From NCBI RefSeq assembly GCF_001445575.1, contig NZ_CP013200.1, positions 1,302,001-1,366,000 of the forward strand: 64,000 nt of DNA, written 5' to 3'. The notes beneath the pieces are model-generated. The model did no database searches. It saw nothing but the letters and a program-made list of their open reading frames with translations, and was not told the origin of the DNA. Of the stretch, positions 36,271 through 45,792 are shown piece by piece (position 1 is the first letter of the stretch; each line of letters begins with the position of its first letter). The translations under genes were made by a program, and so were the position numbers. The DNA is from Arthrobacter alpinus. GTDB taxonomy: Bacteria > Actinomycetota > Actinomycetes > Actinomycetales > Micrococcaceae.

Positions 36271-37860
36271 ATGAGCTTGATCCGCCTCAATGACGTTTCC
36301 GTGCGCTTCGACAAAGTCCAGGTGCTGCGCGAGGCGTTCTTCAAACTCGAGGCGGGGGACCGGGTGGGCCTGATTGGGCGCAACGGCTCCGGAAAGTCCA
36401 CGCTGCTCAAGCTCGTCATGGACCAGGTTGAGCCGGATACTGGCACGGTGAGCGTGGAACTCGGCACCAAAATTGGCTACTTCTCACAGTTCTCCGAGCT
36501 GAACGGGGCGCAGACCATCCTCGAAGTGCTCGAAGAAGTCTTCGCGCATGTGAAGGAGATTGAGGCCGAGCTCGCTGAGATTGACGCGGCGCTCGCGGTC
36601 GATCAGTCCGAGTCCGAGATGGACCGGCTCATTCACCGCCAGTCCGAGCTCTTTGCCGACATGGATCGTCTTGACGGCTGGGACTACCAGCGTTCCATCG
36701 ACAAGGTCCTGACCACGCTCGGCTTCAACGAGGCCCACCGCGTGTGCGCCATCGACGAGCTCTCCGGCGGCTGGCGCAACCGTGCCGCGCTGGCCAAGAT
36801 TCTGCTTGAGGCACCCGATGTCCTGCTGCTCGATGAGCCCACCAACTACCTTGACGTGGCCGGCGTGGAATGGCTCGAGAGCTGGTTCAAGAACTTCAAG
36901 GGTGCTGCCCTGATCGTCTCCCACGATAGGAAGTTCCTGGACGCGGTGGTCACGCGCATCGTCGAGGTTGAAAACTTCCACCTGCACGAATACCCCGGCA
37001 ACTTTGGCGAGTATGTGGTGGCCAAGCAGTTCCGCCTCAAGTCCCTGGAAAGCCAGTTCATGCACGAATCCGAGCTGCTGGCGTTTGAAGCCGAGGGAAT
37101 TTCGGATCGCCGCGAGGCCTCCAAAGCGGCCTCCAAGGGACTCGATTCCAAGCTTTCCAAGATCAAAAAGTCGCGCGCACCGCGTCCCGTGGACAAGATC
37201 ATCACCGAGATTTACAGCGGTTTGCACGTCAAAGATGTGCTGTGCCGGGTGGAATCTCTGACCAAGTCTTACGGTGACCGCACGTTGTTTAGCGACCTCA
37301 GCTTTGAGATTCGCCGGGGCAACCGGATTGTGGTCCTGGGCTCCAACGGCTCGGGAAAGTCCACGCTGCTGCGCGCCCTCACCGGCGAGGAGCCTGCCGA
37401 TTCCGGCTACGTCACCTGGGCCAAGGGTGGCGGGCTCATCTCCTACAACCAGATTTTGGACGAACTGGACCCCGAAGACACCGTCACCCACGCCGTCAAC
37501 GCCATGCCCGACAGCCTGGCCCTGACCGCCACGAAGAAGTCCGTCAACCGTTTCCTGGCCATGTTCCAGTTCTCCGAGGCCGATCTCAAACAGCGCATCG
37601 GCAACCTCTCCGGTGGTCAGCGCGCCCGCGTCGCCATGGCCCAGTGCCTGCTCTCCGGCGCCTCAGTTTTGGTGCTCGATGAGCCCACCAACCACTTGGA
37701 TATGTCCAGCACCCAGGTCATGGAACGCGCACTGCTGCACTTCCCGGGCGCCGTCCTCGTGGTCAGCCACGACCGCTTCTTCACCGACAAGATCGCCAAT
37801 CGCCGCCTCGTCTTCAACCCCGAGGTCCCCGGTGAAGTTGTGGTCCGCGGCGGGCACTAA
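36271..37860 (+). CDS. ABC-F family ribosome-associated ATPase
   Basis: The 529-residue soluble protein carries two ATP-binding cassettes and no membrane segment. Cassette one has GRNGSGKSTLL (about residue 37), LSGGWRNRAALAKIL and LLDEPTNYLD; cassette two has GSNGSGKSTLL, LSGGQRARVAMAQCLL and VLDEPTNHLD. A charged linker (about 255-320) joins them. ABC-F proteins act on the ribosome as translation factors or antibiotic-protection factors; this one looks like a housekeeping type. The ribosome binding site AAAGGA lies 11 bases before ATG 36271. Confidence 0.92.
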   Translation: MSLIRLNDVSVRFDKVQVLREAFFKLEAGDRVGLIGRNGSGKSTLLKLVMDQVEPDTGTVSVELGTKIGYFSQFSELNGAQTILEVLEEVFAHVKEIEAELAEIDAALAVDQSESEMDRLIHRQSELFADMDRLDGWDYQRSIDKVLTTLGFNEAHRVCAIDELSGGWRNRAALAKILLEAPDVLLLDEPTNYLDVAGVEWLESWFKNFKGAALIVSHDRKFLDAVVTRIVEVENFHLHEYPGNFGEYVVAKQFRLKSLESQFMHESELLAFEAEGISDRREASKAASKGLDSKLSKIKKSRAPRPVDKIITEIYSGLHVKDVLCRVESLTKSYGDRTLFSDLSFEIRRGNRIVVLGSNGSGKSTLLRALTGEEPADSGYVTWAKGGGLISYNQILDELDPEDTVTHAVNAMPDSLALTATKKSVNRFLAMFQFSEADLKQRIGNLSGGQRARVAMAQCLLSGASVLVLDEPTNHLDMSSTQVMERALLHFPGAVLVVSHDRFFTDKIANRRLVFNPEVPGEVVVRGGH

Positions 37861-37901
37861 ATAGGGAGTGGAGCCCTTCTTCTGTCCCTTCCTTTTCCCT
37901 T

Positions 37902-37937
37902 GAACCGCTGTTGTCCTGTGATGGACGACGGCGGTTC
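37902..37937 (+). terminator. Probable terminator after the ABC-F gene
   Basis: GAACCGCTGTTGTCC (37902-37916) pairs with GGACGACGGCGGTTC (37923-37937) over 15 bp including two G-U wobbles, with a six-base loop. The T content after it is modest. Confidence 0.6.
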
Positions 37938-38111
37938 TTGCGTTAATCCCTTATCAGCTGGCTGTGCTTTTGCGTGGGATGGGGACGGGGCGAGGTGCGA
38001 TGGTTTGGACGTTCTCTAAAACACCACGCAACACCTTCTCTAACGCATTTTCATACCATACGTGTTAGAAGTTACTTTCTAGTAAGTATTGCGGTTGTAT
38101 ATCGGTGGGTT

Positions 38112-38123
38112 TAGGCTTGTTGT
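38112..38123 (+). promoter_or_regulatory. Leaderless-type promoter of the HNH gene
   Basis: TAGGCT (38112-38117) ends six bases before the ATG at 38124, with no ribosome binding site between. This is the spacing expected if transcription begins at the start codon. Confidence 0.55.
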
Positions 38124-40625
38124 ATGAGTATTCGGGAGGTGTTCCCCGGGGACCGGGATGGTGAGGCTACACAGGATGTAGCTTCACTGCTTGCTGGGAT
38201 TACTCTTCCTTCTATTGAACCTTTTGGGTCTGACAATGCTGAGCTGGTGGGGTTGCCGGCACTGGCGTTGTACCCGCTCCCGGAACCGGGGTCGGAACTG
38301 GGGCTGGTTGTGGAGTCACCGTCGGTGCTGTCTGTTGCTGAGGGGGTTCGTGATGCTGGGGTTGCGGCGTTGGTGGAGTTGAAGCGTCTTGAGGATGCTG
38401 TGGCGGGGTGTAAGGCACGGTTGGTGGCCAGGGTTGTTGGGGCGGCTGCGGTTGAGGCATCTGTGTGGGCTTTAGATGGGTTTCAGCGTGGGGTTGCCTC
38501 GGCGGGGTTGGCTACAGAGGTCGCGTTCGCGTTGGGGATTCCTGAGCCGAGCGCGGCGTCGTTGCTGGAGCACAGTGTGGTGTTGCTGAGTGAACGTCCC
38601 GCGGTGTTGGATGCTCTGGAAGCGGGGGAGCTTTCTTGGCGGCATGCGGTGAGTATTAATGATGAGATCGCGACTTTAGGGTCTATGGGTAGTGCCACGG
38701 CCGCCGATGTGGCGGTGTTGGAAGCGCGGTTGTTGTTTCTCGCGCCGGGGACCACAGCGTTTTCGTTTCTGGGTAAGGCTCGTCGGGCGCGGGAGAAGAT
38801 GTTTCCGGAGAGTATCCCGGTCCGGGTTAAGGAAGCGTTCGCGAAGCGGAAGTTGGTGTGTTCGCTGGGTGCTGATGGGATGGCGTGGTTGGGGTTGCAC
38901 ATGCCGGCGGTGAGTGCTTCAGGGATTTATACGCGGTGTACTCGATTGGCGCGGGCGATTAAAGCTGATGGGGTCCGTGCTCAAGCTGTGGCTGATGCTG
39001 CTGGGACGGGTCAGGATTGTCGTGAGCATAGGACACTGGCGCAGTTACGGGCCGATGTTGCCGCGATCCTGCTACTGGGCCAAAACCTTCCGGAATCTGC
39101 CACACAGTTACTCAACGACGCCGAAGCTACCCTGCCCACCAACAACCCGGCCAACCCAGAAACCAACCCCGGAACCAGGGCTGGCACGAGCACTGGCACC
39201 GGGATTTCAACCAGTCAGAGCGCTGGTGTTGATCGTGGGTCTGGTGTTGGTGTTGATTGTGGGTCTGGTGTTGGTGGTGTTGGCGGGTGGGGTGGGCAGG
39301 AGTCTGCTTTCCGAGCCACGGTGCGCCACGACGGACAAGATCCTGAGCCTGATGTACCGCCTTGCTTCGGTAAGCATGCGCCCATAGCTGATACCGCCAA
39401 AAATCCTGATGTCGACATAGCTTCTGACACCACGGGCACCAGTACTGGTGTCGTTATCACGTCTGATGCCACCGGGGGCATGGGTGGCAGTGCTCTTGAC
39501 CTGGACGACGTTCCTGTCTGGGCCACAAGACCAACTCCTACCAGCGGTACCTCACCCAGTGGTGCTTCACCCGGTGGTGTTGCGGCTGGGGGAGTCGCGT
39601 CTAGCAGGGCCGGTGGTGAGGGGACACCACTGCCCACCACCAGCCCCGCCGCCCCCGCAACCGATCCCACCGCAGGAATAGTTTCCGCGGATGCTGCTGC
39701 CGCCCTCTATTTCGCCAGCGATGATGATCCTGCTGATCCTGTTGATTCAGATGGTCGAAACCTTATTGACCCGGCTGACCCGGCTGACCCGGCTGACCTT
39801 ATTGACCCGGGTGACCCGGCTGACCTTGTTGACCCGGGTGATGCTGTTGATGTGGTCGGGTTGGTGGGGGATGGTTCTGGGTTGGTGGGTGATGTGGTGG
39901 ATGGGTTGGTCGAGGATCCGCAGGCGGATTATGAGCAGCAGTTAGTGGAGTTGGCGGCTCATGGTGTGCTGGCTGATCCGCCGCTGCCGGATGCGTTGGT
40001 GTTGGTCAAGGTCCCGTTCTTGGGGTTGTTGGGGATCACGGATGAACCAGCAGAGTTGGTGGGGCCTCAGAGTGGTCCTGTTCCAGAGGACGTAGCGAGG
40101 AAGTTGTTGAAGAATTGTTCTTCGTTCTTGCGGGTCTTGACTGATCCGATCACGGGGGAGGCGTTGCCGTTGGAGCCGCAACGCTATATTTTGCGGGCGG
40201 CGGAACGAGCGGTCTTGCAGGGACTTGCTGGGTGTTGTTATGTACCGAATTGTCCTCATCCGGTGTTGGATACGGAGTTGGATCATTTACGGGCTTTTGA
40301 ATTTGGTGGGGCCTCGGTGATGGCGAATCTCCGTCCGGCGTGTAAACGCCATCACCTGATGAAGCACTTCAAGGATGATAAGAACCGGCGTGGGCGCCGG
40401 CGGTGTATCGATGAGCCTGAACGGCACGGGATCAAGCTCCGTGGCTGGACACCGCAAGCTACCCCGGATGGGCGGATCGGTTGGATTACCCCTGGTGGCA
40501 GGTACCGGCCACCACTGAATACCGAACCCGAGCGGCCCGAGTACCCCAAATGGCTCAAAAACCTCATCAACAAAACCACCAAGACCACCAAGACCACCAA
40601 GACCACCAAAAAATCAGCAAGCTAA
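38124..40625 (+). CDS. DUF222/HNH endonuclease-domain protein with low-complexity insert
   Basis: An unusually large member (833 residues) of the actinobacterial DUF222-HNH family, which includes the mycobacterial 13E12 repeat proteins. The DUF222 region spans about residues 90-330. A disordered Gly/Pro/Thr/Asp-rich insert follows (about 340-600), holding 24-base repeats at 39229-39280 and nine-base GACCCGGCT repeats at 39767-39840. The C-terminal HNH nuclease domain (about 690-770) has Cys pairs, LDHLRAFEFGG and the NLRPACKRHHLMKH metal site. The tail is a KTT repeat. G-rich codon choice (TTG, GTG, GGG) differs from neighbours, hinting at horizontal origin. The cellular role of the family is not established. 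Confidence 0.9.
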   Translation: MSIREVFPGDRDGEATQDVASLLAGITLPSIEPFGSDNAELVGLPALALYPLPEPGSELGLVVESPSVLSVAEGVRDAGVAALVELKRLEDAVAGCKARLVARVVGAAAVEASVWALDGFQRGVASAGLATEVAFALGIPEPSAASLLEHSVVLLSERPAVLDALEAGELSWRHAVSINDEIATLGSMGSATAADVAVLEARLLFLAPGTTAFSFLGKARRAREKMFPESIPVRVKEAFAKRKLVCSLGADGMAWLGLHMPAVSASGIYTRCTRLARAIKADGVRAQAVADAAGTGQDCREHRTLAQLRADVAAILLLGQNLPESATQLLNDAEATLPTNNPANPETNPGTRAGTSTGTGISTSQSAGVDRGSGVGVDCGSGVGGVGGWGGQESAFRATVRHDGQDPEPDVPPCFGKHAPIADTAKNPDVDIASDTTGTSTGVVITSDATGGMGGSALDLDDVPVWATRPTPTSGTSPSGASPGGVAAGGVASSRAGGEGTPLPTTSPAAPATDPTAGIVSADAAAALYFASDDDPADPVDSDGRNLIDPADPADPADLIDPGDPADLVDPGDAVDVVGLVGDGSGLVGDVVDGLVEDPQADYEQQLVELAAHGVLADPPLPDALVLVKVPFLGLLGITDEPAELVGPQSGPVPEDVARKLLKNCSSFLRVLTDPITGEALPLEPQRYILRAAERAVLQGLAGCCYVPNCPHPVLDTELDHLRAFEFGGASVMANLRPACKRHHLMKHFKDDKNRRGRRRCIDEPERHGIKLRGWTPQATPDGRIGWITPGGRYRPPLNTEPERPEYPKWLKNLINKTTKTTKTTKTTKKSAS
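39767..39840 (+). repeat. Nine-base coding tandem repeat in the HNH gene
   Basis: GACCCGGCT and close variants repeat about eight times, coding for an Asp-Pro-Ala/Gly/Leu run. A second short array, ACCACCAAG, lies at 40574-40609 at the end of the same gene. Both keep the frame, so length variation would be tolerated. Confidence 0.8.
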
Positions 40626-40874
40626 GCCAGCAAGCTAACCCATTCAGACCAAACCACCCCAATCCGCAGCCGGATGGTCAACCACAACTTACGGTGCTGC
40701 CTGACTTACGGTGTGGCCACGGACCTCCGTTGGCCGCATGCAGGCTGTACCAGAGGCGCTATCGGTAACAGACGCCCTATCCACAAGGACCAGCTATTTG
40801 CCCGCTCCGGGTGGCGACTATAGCGGCCGCCGCAGGGAGCTGTAGGCTGAAACACAAACTACGTCAGGGAGCTC

Positions 40875-42818
40875 ATGTTTCGTCGCATCACAGTTTTGCT
40901 GCTCGCACTCAGCCTCGTTGTCGGGGGGACTTCGTGTTCAGCACCTGATGATGGCACATCCACGGCCGATGCCCTCGCCAAGGCACTTACGTCTCACACC
41001 GTAGGTGATTTGAGTTTCGACAAACCATCCGCGGATGTGCAAAAAGAGCTCACCGAGATTTCCAAGGGCATCGACCCGGTCTGGCCGACGGTGGCTGTGA
41101 GCGGGGTGGCGATCACCAATGACACCGCCCGTGTTTCACTGAATTACACGTGGAAACTGCCGGATGTAGACAAGGTCTGGACCTATGCCACCGGAGCCGA
41201 CATGAAGCGTGACGGCAAAAACTGGGTCATAACGTGGTCTCCCGAAATGCTCCAGCCCGAGCTCAAACCAGGTGAACGCCTTGCCATCAGCACCACCAAT
41301 GGAAAGCGCGCGGGAATTCTATCCGCGGATGGCCAAGCCATCGTGAAAGACCGGACGGTGCAAATTGTCGGCATCAACAAAGACGGCCTGACCGATGCAC
41401 AAGCCGCAGCCTCGGCGAAGGCTCTGGCTGCCGTGCTGGACATTGACTCTGCAGCCTATGCCGCGAAGGTCAAAGCCTACGGAGCCGTCGCATTCGTTGA
41501 CGCCCTCACCTTGCGTGAGGAGGCTTTCAATGCGCTGGACAAGGACAAGCTCAACGCGGTTGAAGGCATCCTTGTCACTCGAAGCACCATGCCGTTGGCG
41601 CCGTCGCGCACCTTTGCATCAGCCATTCTGGGGTCCGTCCATGAGGCAACAGCAGAGGACATCGAGAAGTCTAAGGGCAAGATTATTGCCGGTCAGATCA
41701 TTGGCTCCGGAGGCTTGCAAGCCGCCTTTGACGCTCAGCTAGCTGGTACTCCGGGCATTACCGTGAGCGCTGTTCCTGCCGCCACCGCGGATACGGCCAC
41801 TGCCAGCGCTGAGGCAACGGGCGACGCCGGGACCTCGCCCGCCGATGCTGCGGCACCTCCCCGTCCCCTCTTCATCGTCGAGCCGGTGGATGGTAAGGAT
41901 GTGAAAACAACCTTGGTCCCCGGGATCCAATCCGCTGCCGAATCGGCTCTGGATAGCGTCAAGACCCCCAGCTCCATTGTGGTGATGCGTCCATCCACGG
42001 GAGCCATTCTGGCCTCCGCTAACGGCCCCGATAGCGCTGGTTACAACACCGCTTTCCTGGGACAGTACGCGCCCGGTTCAACGTTCAAGATGGCCACCTC
42101 GCTTGCGCTGCTCCGCACGGGCATGGGGCCGACGTCGACGGTTAGCTGCACACCAGAATTCACGGCCGACGGCAAGAAGTTCCTCAACGCACCCGGCTAC
42201 GCGCCTGAGGCGACCGGTGAGGTTTCCTTGACCACCGCCGTCGCCCATTCCTGCAACACGGCCTTCGTTTCACAATTTGAAAAGCTCTCGCAGGACAATC
42301 TGGCTGATGCCGCGGGCGCTTTGGGGATCGGTATGGAGAACGATCTGGGTCTGGACGCCTATATGGGCAACGTACCGCGTGACTCCAAGGGAACTGAGCA
42401 CGCGGCATCACTGATTGGGCAGGGCAAGGTACAGGTCTCACCGCTGGCCATGGCCACCATGATGTCTTCCATGGTCAAGGGAACTGCAGTTACCCCGGTG
42501 TTGGTGGACGGGCATGACGGTAAGGCCAAGCTAGCCGCCGGTGCAGCCCTGACCACCAAGGAAGCTGGCGAACTGCGCATCCTGATGCGGGCCGTTGTAA
42601 CCGATGGTTACTTGTCCACCTTGGCGGACCTGCCCGGTTCCGAAGCGATCGGGAAAACAGGAACGGCAGAATTCGGCACCGACACACCGCCGCGCACTCA
42701 CTCTTGGGTCATTGCCGCTCAAGGTGACATTGCTGTCGCAGTCTTTGTTGAAGACGGAGATTTGGGTGCCATTACGGGTGGCCCGCTGGCCAAAGCTGCA
42801 TTGTTGGCGGCAAAATAG
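40875..42818 (+). CDS. Penicillin-binding protein (transpeptidase, PBP2a-like N-terminal domain)
   Basis: A 647-residue lipoprotein-like wall enzyme; the signal ends GGTSC (Cys about 21). An N-terminal NTF2-like domain (about 28-145) and a dimerisation domain precede the transpeptidase domain. Catalytic motifs are S402-T-F-K, S459-C-N and K594-T-G. It cross-links peptidoglycan outside the membrane and would be a beta-lactam target. A 25-residue Ala/Thr/Asp-rich linker (about 295-330) separates the halves. The ATG at 40875 follows GGGAG. TAGGCT at 40846-40851 may be its -10 box. Confidence 0.9.
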   Translation: MFRRITVLLLALSLVVGGTSCSAPDDGTSTADALAKALTSHTVGDLSFDKPSADVQKELTEISKGIDPVWPTVAVSGVAITNDTARVSLNYTWKLPDVDKVWTYATGADMKRDGKNWVITWSPEMLQPELKPGERLAISTTNGKRAGILSADGQAIVKDRTVQIVGINKDGLTDAQAAASAKALAAVLDIDSAAYAAKVKAYGAVAFVDALTLREEAFNALDKDKLNAVEGILVTRSTMPLAPSRTFASAILGSVHEATAEDIEKSKGKIIAGQIIGSGGLQAAFDAQLAGTPGITVSAVPAATADTATASAEATGDAGTSPADAAAPPRPLFIVEPVDGKDVKTTLVPGIQSAAESALDSVKTPSSIVVMRPSTGAILASANGPDSAGYNTAFLGQYAPGSTFKMATSLALLRTGMGPTSTVSCTPEFTADGKKFLNAPGYAPEATGEVSLTTAVAHSCNTAFVSQFEKLSQDNLADAAGALGIGMENDLGLDAYMGNVPRDSKGTEHAASLIGQGKVQVSPLAMATMMSSMVKGTAVTPVLVDGHDGKAKLAAGAALTTKEAGELRILMRAVVTDGYLSTLADLPGSEAIGKTGTAEFGTDTPPRTHSWVIAAQGDIAVAVFVEDGDLGAITGGPLAKAALLAAK

Positions 42819-42869
42819 CGGCCAGGTCGAGTCAACAAACAAGACTACCCCTAGGCACCCAGGAGAAGT

Positions 42870-43151
42870 ATGCACAGCAACGAACTACCCAAGGTCAAGT
42901 TCACCCTCACGCGTTTTCGAGAAGGCTACGATCTAGCTGACGTGGACGCATTCCTCGAGCGTTTGCGCGACACCCTGAGCCAGTGGGAATCCGGACGCCC
43001 AGGAGTCATATTGTCCGCAGAAGTGGTGGAGAAGCGATTTGCTGTCACTAAGTTCCGCAATGGCTATGATCAGGATCAAGTGGATAATTTCCTGGACGAG
43101 GCCACCATCACATTGGCGGGCTATGAAAAGAATCAAACTCCCGGATACTGA
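42870..43151 (+). CDS. DivIVA-domain mini-protein with two repeats
   Basis: A 93-residue protein made of two DivIVA-type motifs: FTLTRFREGYDLADVDAFLE and FAVTKFRNGYDQDQVDNFLD. Each matches the N-terminal membrane-binding segment of DivIVA/Wag31, but the long coiled coil is absent. It follows the penicillin-binding protein by 51 bp, with AGGAGAAG before the ATG, and may be co-transcribed, suggesting a role in wall growth or division-site targeting. Confidence 0.85.
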   Translation: MHSNELPKVKFTLTRFREGYDLADVDAFLERLRDTLSQWESGRPGVILSAEVVEKRFAVTKFRNGYDQDQVDNFLDEATITLAGYEKNQTPGY

Positions 43152-43184
43152 CGCTTCTGCGCTGAGGGCGGGCCTGCGCTCAGG

Positions 43185-44822
43185 CTACGCCGCCGTGAGG
43201 TCACGGTTGCGGAAACGCCAGATTCCCAGTGCCCCAAGCACCACGGCGAGCAGGGTCAGCACCGCGAGCGGCAGCATGGCCAGGCTCTCCGCGGGCATGC
43301 GGGGTACGGCACCGAACGGGGTCATCTTGATGGCGCCCTCAGACAGCGAGAACAAGGGCCCGAACGTGGCCACCAGCACGGATACGCCGTACACGGCCCA
43401 GCTCAGGCTCACGCTCAGCCGGGGCAGGAAGCCGTGCAGGAACAGCAGCGCACCCATCATCAGCAACACGGCCGGCCAGTAGGCAAAGCTTGCTCCGGCT
43501 AGGGCGGAGCCGGTTGCGGCACCGTTGGAGGAGATCCCGGTGAGCCAGCCGCCAATCAGCAGCATCACGGCGGAACCTGCCGCGGCCACGGCTATGTGCG
43601 CGGCGAGCCAGCGCGTGCGGGCAAGTGAGCCGGCCAGCTGGGACTCGAGCCGTCCCTCGGATTCCTCGGCGCGGGCCCCCGAAAGACTTTGCAGCGCAAA
43701 CGCCCCGGCCAACATGGCGTTGAACAACACGAAAGTGCCCATGATGCCGTTGAGCATGTTCTGGGTGCCGCCCAGAAATGCCTGGGCATAGGGGTTTGAC
43801 GGGTCCAACACCGAGGTCATGGCCTTCGCCACACTGCCGAAGAAGAGCCCTGCGACGACCGAGCCCAGCAACCAGGAAACGAGAGTGGCACGTTGCAGGC
43901 GCAGGGCCAGCCCAATGGGCGAGGCCAGCAAAGCGGTGGCATTCCCCGGGCCTCGGCGGTCAGGCAGCAGGCCCAGTCCCAAGTCCCGGCGGGATTCAAC
44001 GCGCAATGCCAGTGCGCAGCAGGCCGCAGCGAAGACCACCAGGGCCAGGAACGGCCACCACATATCCTGCGAGAATGGACGCATGTTTTGGCCCCAGCCA
44101 ATCGGCGAGAACCAGCTCAGGGCAGTGACCTTGGTGTCCGGGGCATTCACGTCTGCAACGGCCCGGATAAGATAGAAGACTGCCAGCACTGCCACGCCGA
44201 GGGAGTTCGCGCCCCGACTGGTGGAACTCAGCTGGCCGCACAGTGCCGAGATGCCGACGAAGGCCAACCCGACGCCGGCTATAGAACCGCCGAGCACCCA
44301 TGAACCGGCGGCTGGCAGATTGTCGGACAATGCCAGCAGAGTGATCAGCAGGCCAGTGACAGTGCTGAGTCCGCCCACCACGGTGTAGTTGGCCAGGCTG
44401 AAGGCATGCCGCCCTAGTGCAGAGCCGCGCAGCAGTTCGGTGCGGCCGGCCTCCTCATCGGCGCGACCGTTGCGGGTCACCAAGAAGATGGCAGCAAAGC
44501 CCAAGGCGACGGCGAGGGTCATCCAAATTTTGATCACGAGGATGCCGCCTAGGCTGCCGGCCGCGTAGGGCAGCCCGGTCATTGCGGCAATGGCCGGGGT
44601 GTTGGCCACGTTGGCATACGCATCCCTGGCCGCCTGTGTGGGAAAGGCTTCCTGCTGCGAGGAATAGACGATGGGGATCATGAAGGCCAGGGCCAGGGCC
44701 CAGATCAGCAGCCGCAGCCAGTTGCGGCGCAAGATGAACCGCACGGACAGGCCGAATCCGGCCAAGGTTCCTGCTGAGGACCCCGCTGCAGCAGCGTGCA
44801 GATGCGGAGCCGCGATACTCAT
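43185..44822 (-). CDS. ABC exporter permease (12-helix antibiotic/polyketide exporter type)
   Basis: About 545 residues from ATG 44822 (ATGA overlap with the ATPase stop). Some twelve hydrophobic helices occur in two halves, with ADEEAGRTELLRGSALGRHAF after the second and RAEESEGRLESQLAGSLARTRW near the middle, a duplicated EE(x)GR motif typical of the TipA-linked or drug-exporter permeases. It pumps an unknown compound with the ATPase upstream. The long open frame upstream of 44822 overlaps the ATPase gene out of frame and is ignored. Confidence 0.88.
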   Translation of the reverse strand: MSIAAPHLHAAAAGSSAGTLAGFGLSVRFILRRNWLRLLIWALALAFMIPIVYSSQQEAFPTQAARDAYANVANTPAIAAMTGLPYAAGSLGGILVIKIWMTLAVALGFAAIFLVTRNGRADEEAGRTELLRGSALGRHAFSLANYTVVGGLSTVTGLLITLLALSDNLPAAGSWVLGGSIAGVGLAFVGISALCGQLSSTSRGANSLGVAVLAVFYLIRAVADVNAPDTKVTALSWFSPIGWGQNMRPFSQDMWWPFLALVVFAAACCALALRVESRRDLGLGLLPDRRGPGNATALLASPIGLALRLQRATLVSWLLGSVVAGLFFGSVAKAMTSVLDPSNPYAQAFLGGTQNMLNGIMGTFVLFNAMLAGAFALQSLSGARAEESEGRLESQLAGSLARTRWLAAHIAVAAAGSAVMLLIGGWLTGISSNGAATGSALAGASFAYWPAVLLMMGALLFLHGFLPRLSVSLSWAVYGVSVLVATFGPLFSLSEGAIKMTPFGAVPRMPAESLAMLPLAVLTLLAVVLGALGIWRFRNRDLTAA

Positions 44823-45781
44823 CGCGCACCTGCTGCCTGAGCTGCGGCCGTTCCGTTCCCGGCCGAAGCCGGCGTCCCGCTTGCCGACGCAACGCCGCCA
44901 TAGTGGCGCAGGAACAGGTCCTCCAAAGACGGCGGGTTCGAGACAAGTTGGCGCGGGTTGAACGCGGACAGGGCCGAGAGTACTCTGCCAAGTTCCGCCT
45001 CGCCCACAGTGAACGTGGCAAGATTTCCAGCGGCTACGAGTTCGTTCACACCGGGAACCCCCGAAAGAACGGAGGCGTGACGGTCCAGCAGGACCGTCAC
45101 AACCGTGCGGTGCAGATGCCGGAGCTCGTCGAGCCGCCCGGCCTCCACTGTCCTGCCTTCGCGAATGATAGTGACGGTGTCGCAGAGCTTCTCGACCTCG
45201 GCAAAGATGTGGCTGGACAGCAGCACGCTGCGACCATCCGCCTTCACCTCCTGGATGCACTCCGTGAACACCTGCTCCATGAGCGGATCTAGGCCGGATG
45301 TGGGCTCATCGAGAATCAGCAGCTCCGCGTTGGAGGCCAGCCCGGCAACGAGGGCAACCTTTTGCCGGTTCCCCTTGGAATAGCTGCGCGCCTTCTTGGT
45401 GGGGTCCAGCTCAAACCGCTCCAGCAGAGCGTTGCGCTTTGCATGGTCCACGCCGCCGCGCAGCTTGGAGAGGATGTCGATGGCCTGACCGCCGGTCAGG
45501 TTGGGCCACAGGCTGACATCGCCGGGGACGTAGGCAATGCGGCGGTGAAGTTCGACGGCGTCACGCCAGGGATCGCCGCCCAGCAGCCTTGCGGTGCCGC
45601 CGTCGGACCTTAAAAGGCCCAACAGGATACGGAGGGTGGTGGACTTCCCGGAGCCGTTTGGCCCGAGGAATCCTGCCACAGTGCCTTCATCCACCCGCAG
45701 GTTCAGCCCTGCCAGGGCGCTGGATTTCCCAAAACGCTTGTACAGTCCTGCTACCTCGACTGCCGGAACGGTGGTGGACAT
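44819..45781 (-). CDS. ABC exporter ATPase
   Basis: A single-cassette ATPase of 320 residues: Walker A GPNGSGKSTTLRIL (about 36-49), Q-loop region AYVPGDVSLWPNL, signature YSKGNRQKVALVAGL, Walker B LLILDEPTSGLDPLM, switch His in LLSSHIFAE. The signature is a variant (SKGN in place of SGGQ), common in this exporter branch. The last 90 residues form a regulatory domain. It is co-transcribed with the permease and the TetR gene. Confidence 0.92.
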   Translation of the reverse strand: MSTTVPAVEVAGLYKRFGKSSALAGLNLRVDEGTVAGFLGPNGSGKSTTLRILLGLLRSDGGTARLLGGDPWRDAVELHRRIAYVPGDVSLWPNLTGGQAIDILSKLRGGVDHAKRNALLERFELDPTKKARSYSKGNRQKVALVAGLASNAELLILDEPTSGLDPLMEQVFTECIQEVKADGRSVLLSSHIFAEVEKLCDTVTIIREGRTVEAGRLDELRHLHRTVVTVLLDRHASVLSGVPGVNELVAAGNLATFTVGEAELGRVLSALSAFNPRQLVSNPPSLEDLFLRHYGGVASASGTPASAGNGTAAAQAAGAR

Positions 45782-45792
45782 GGTGCTTCCTT

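Noticed and set aside
36484..37491. A 335-codon open frame antisense to the ABC-F gene
   Set aside because: It is a codon-bias shadow of a well-supported gene, with no ribosome binding site or recognisable domain.
39767..40609. Possible CRISPR-like or structural repeats
   Set aside because: The nine-base repeats are in frame, lie inside the HNH gene and have no spacers.
43185..45260. A 691-residue version of the exporter permease
   Set aside because: The first 146 residues would overlap the ATPase gene out of frame; the ATGA junction at 44819-44822 gives the natural start.
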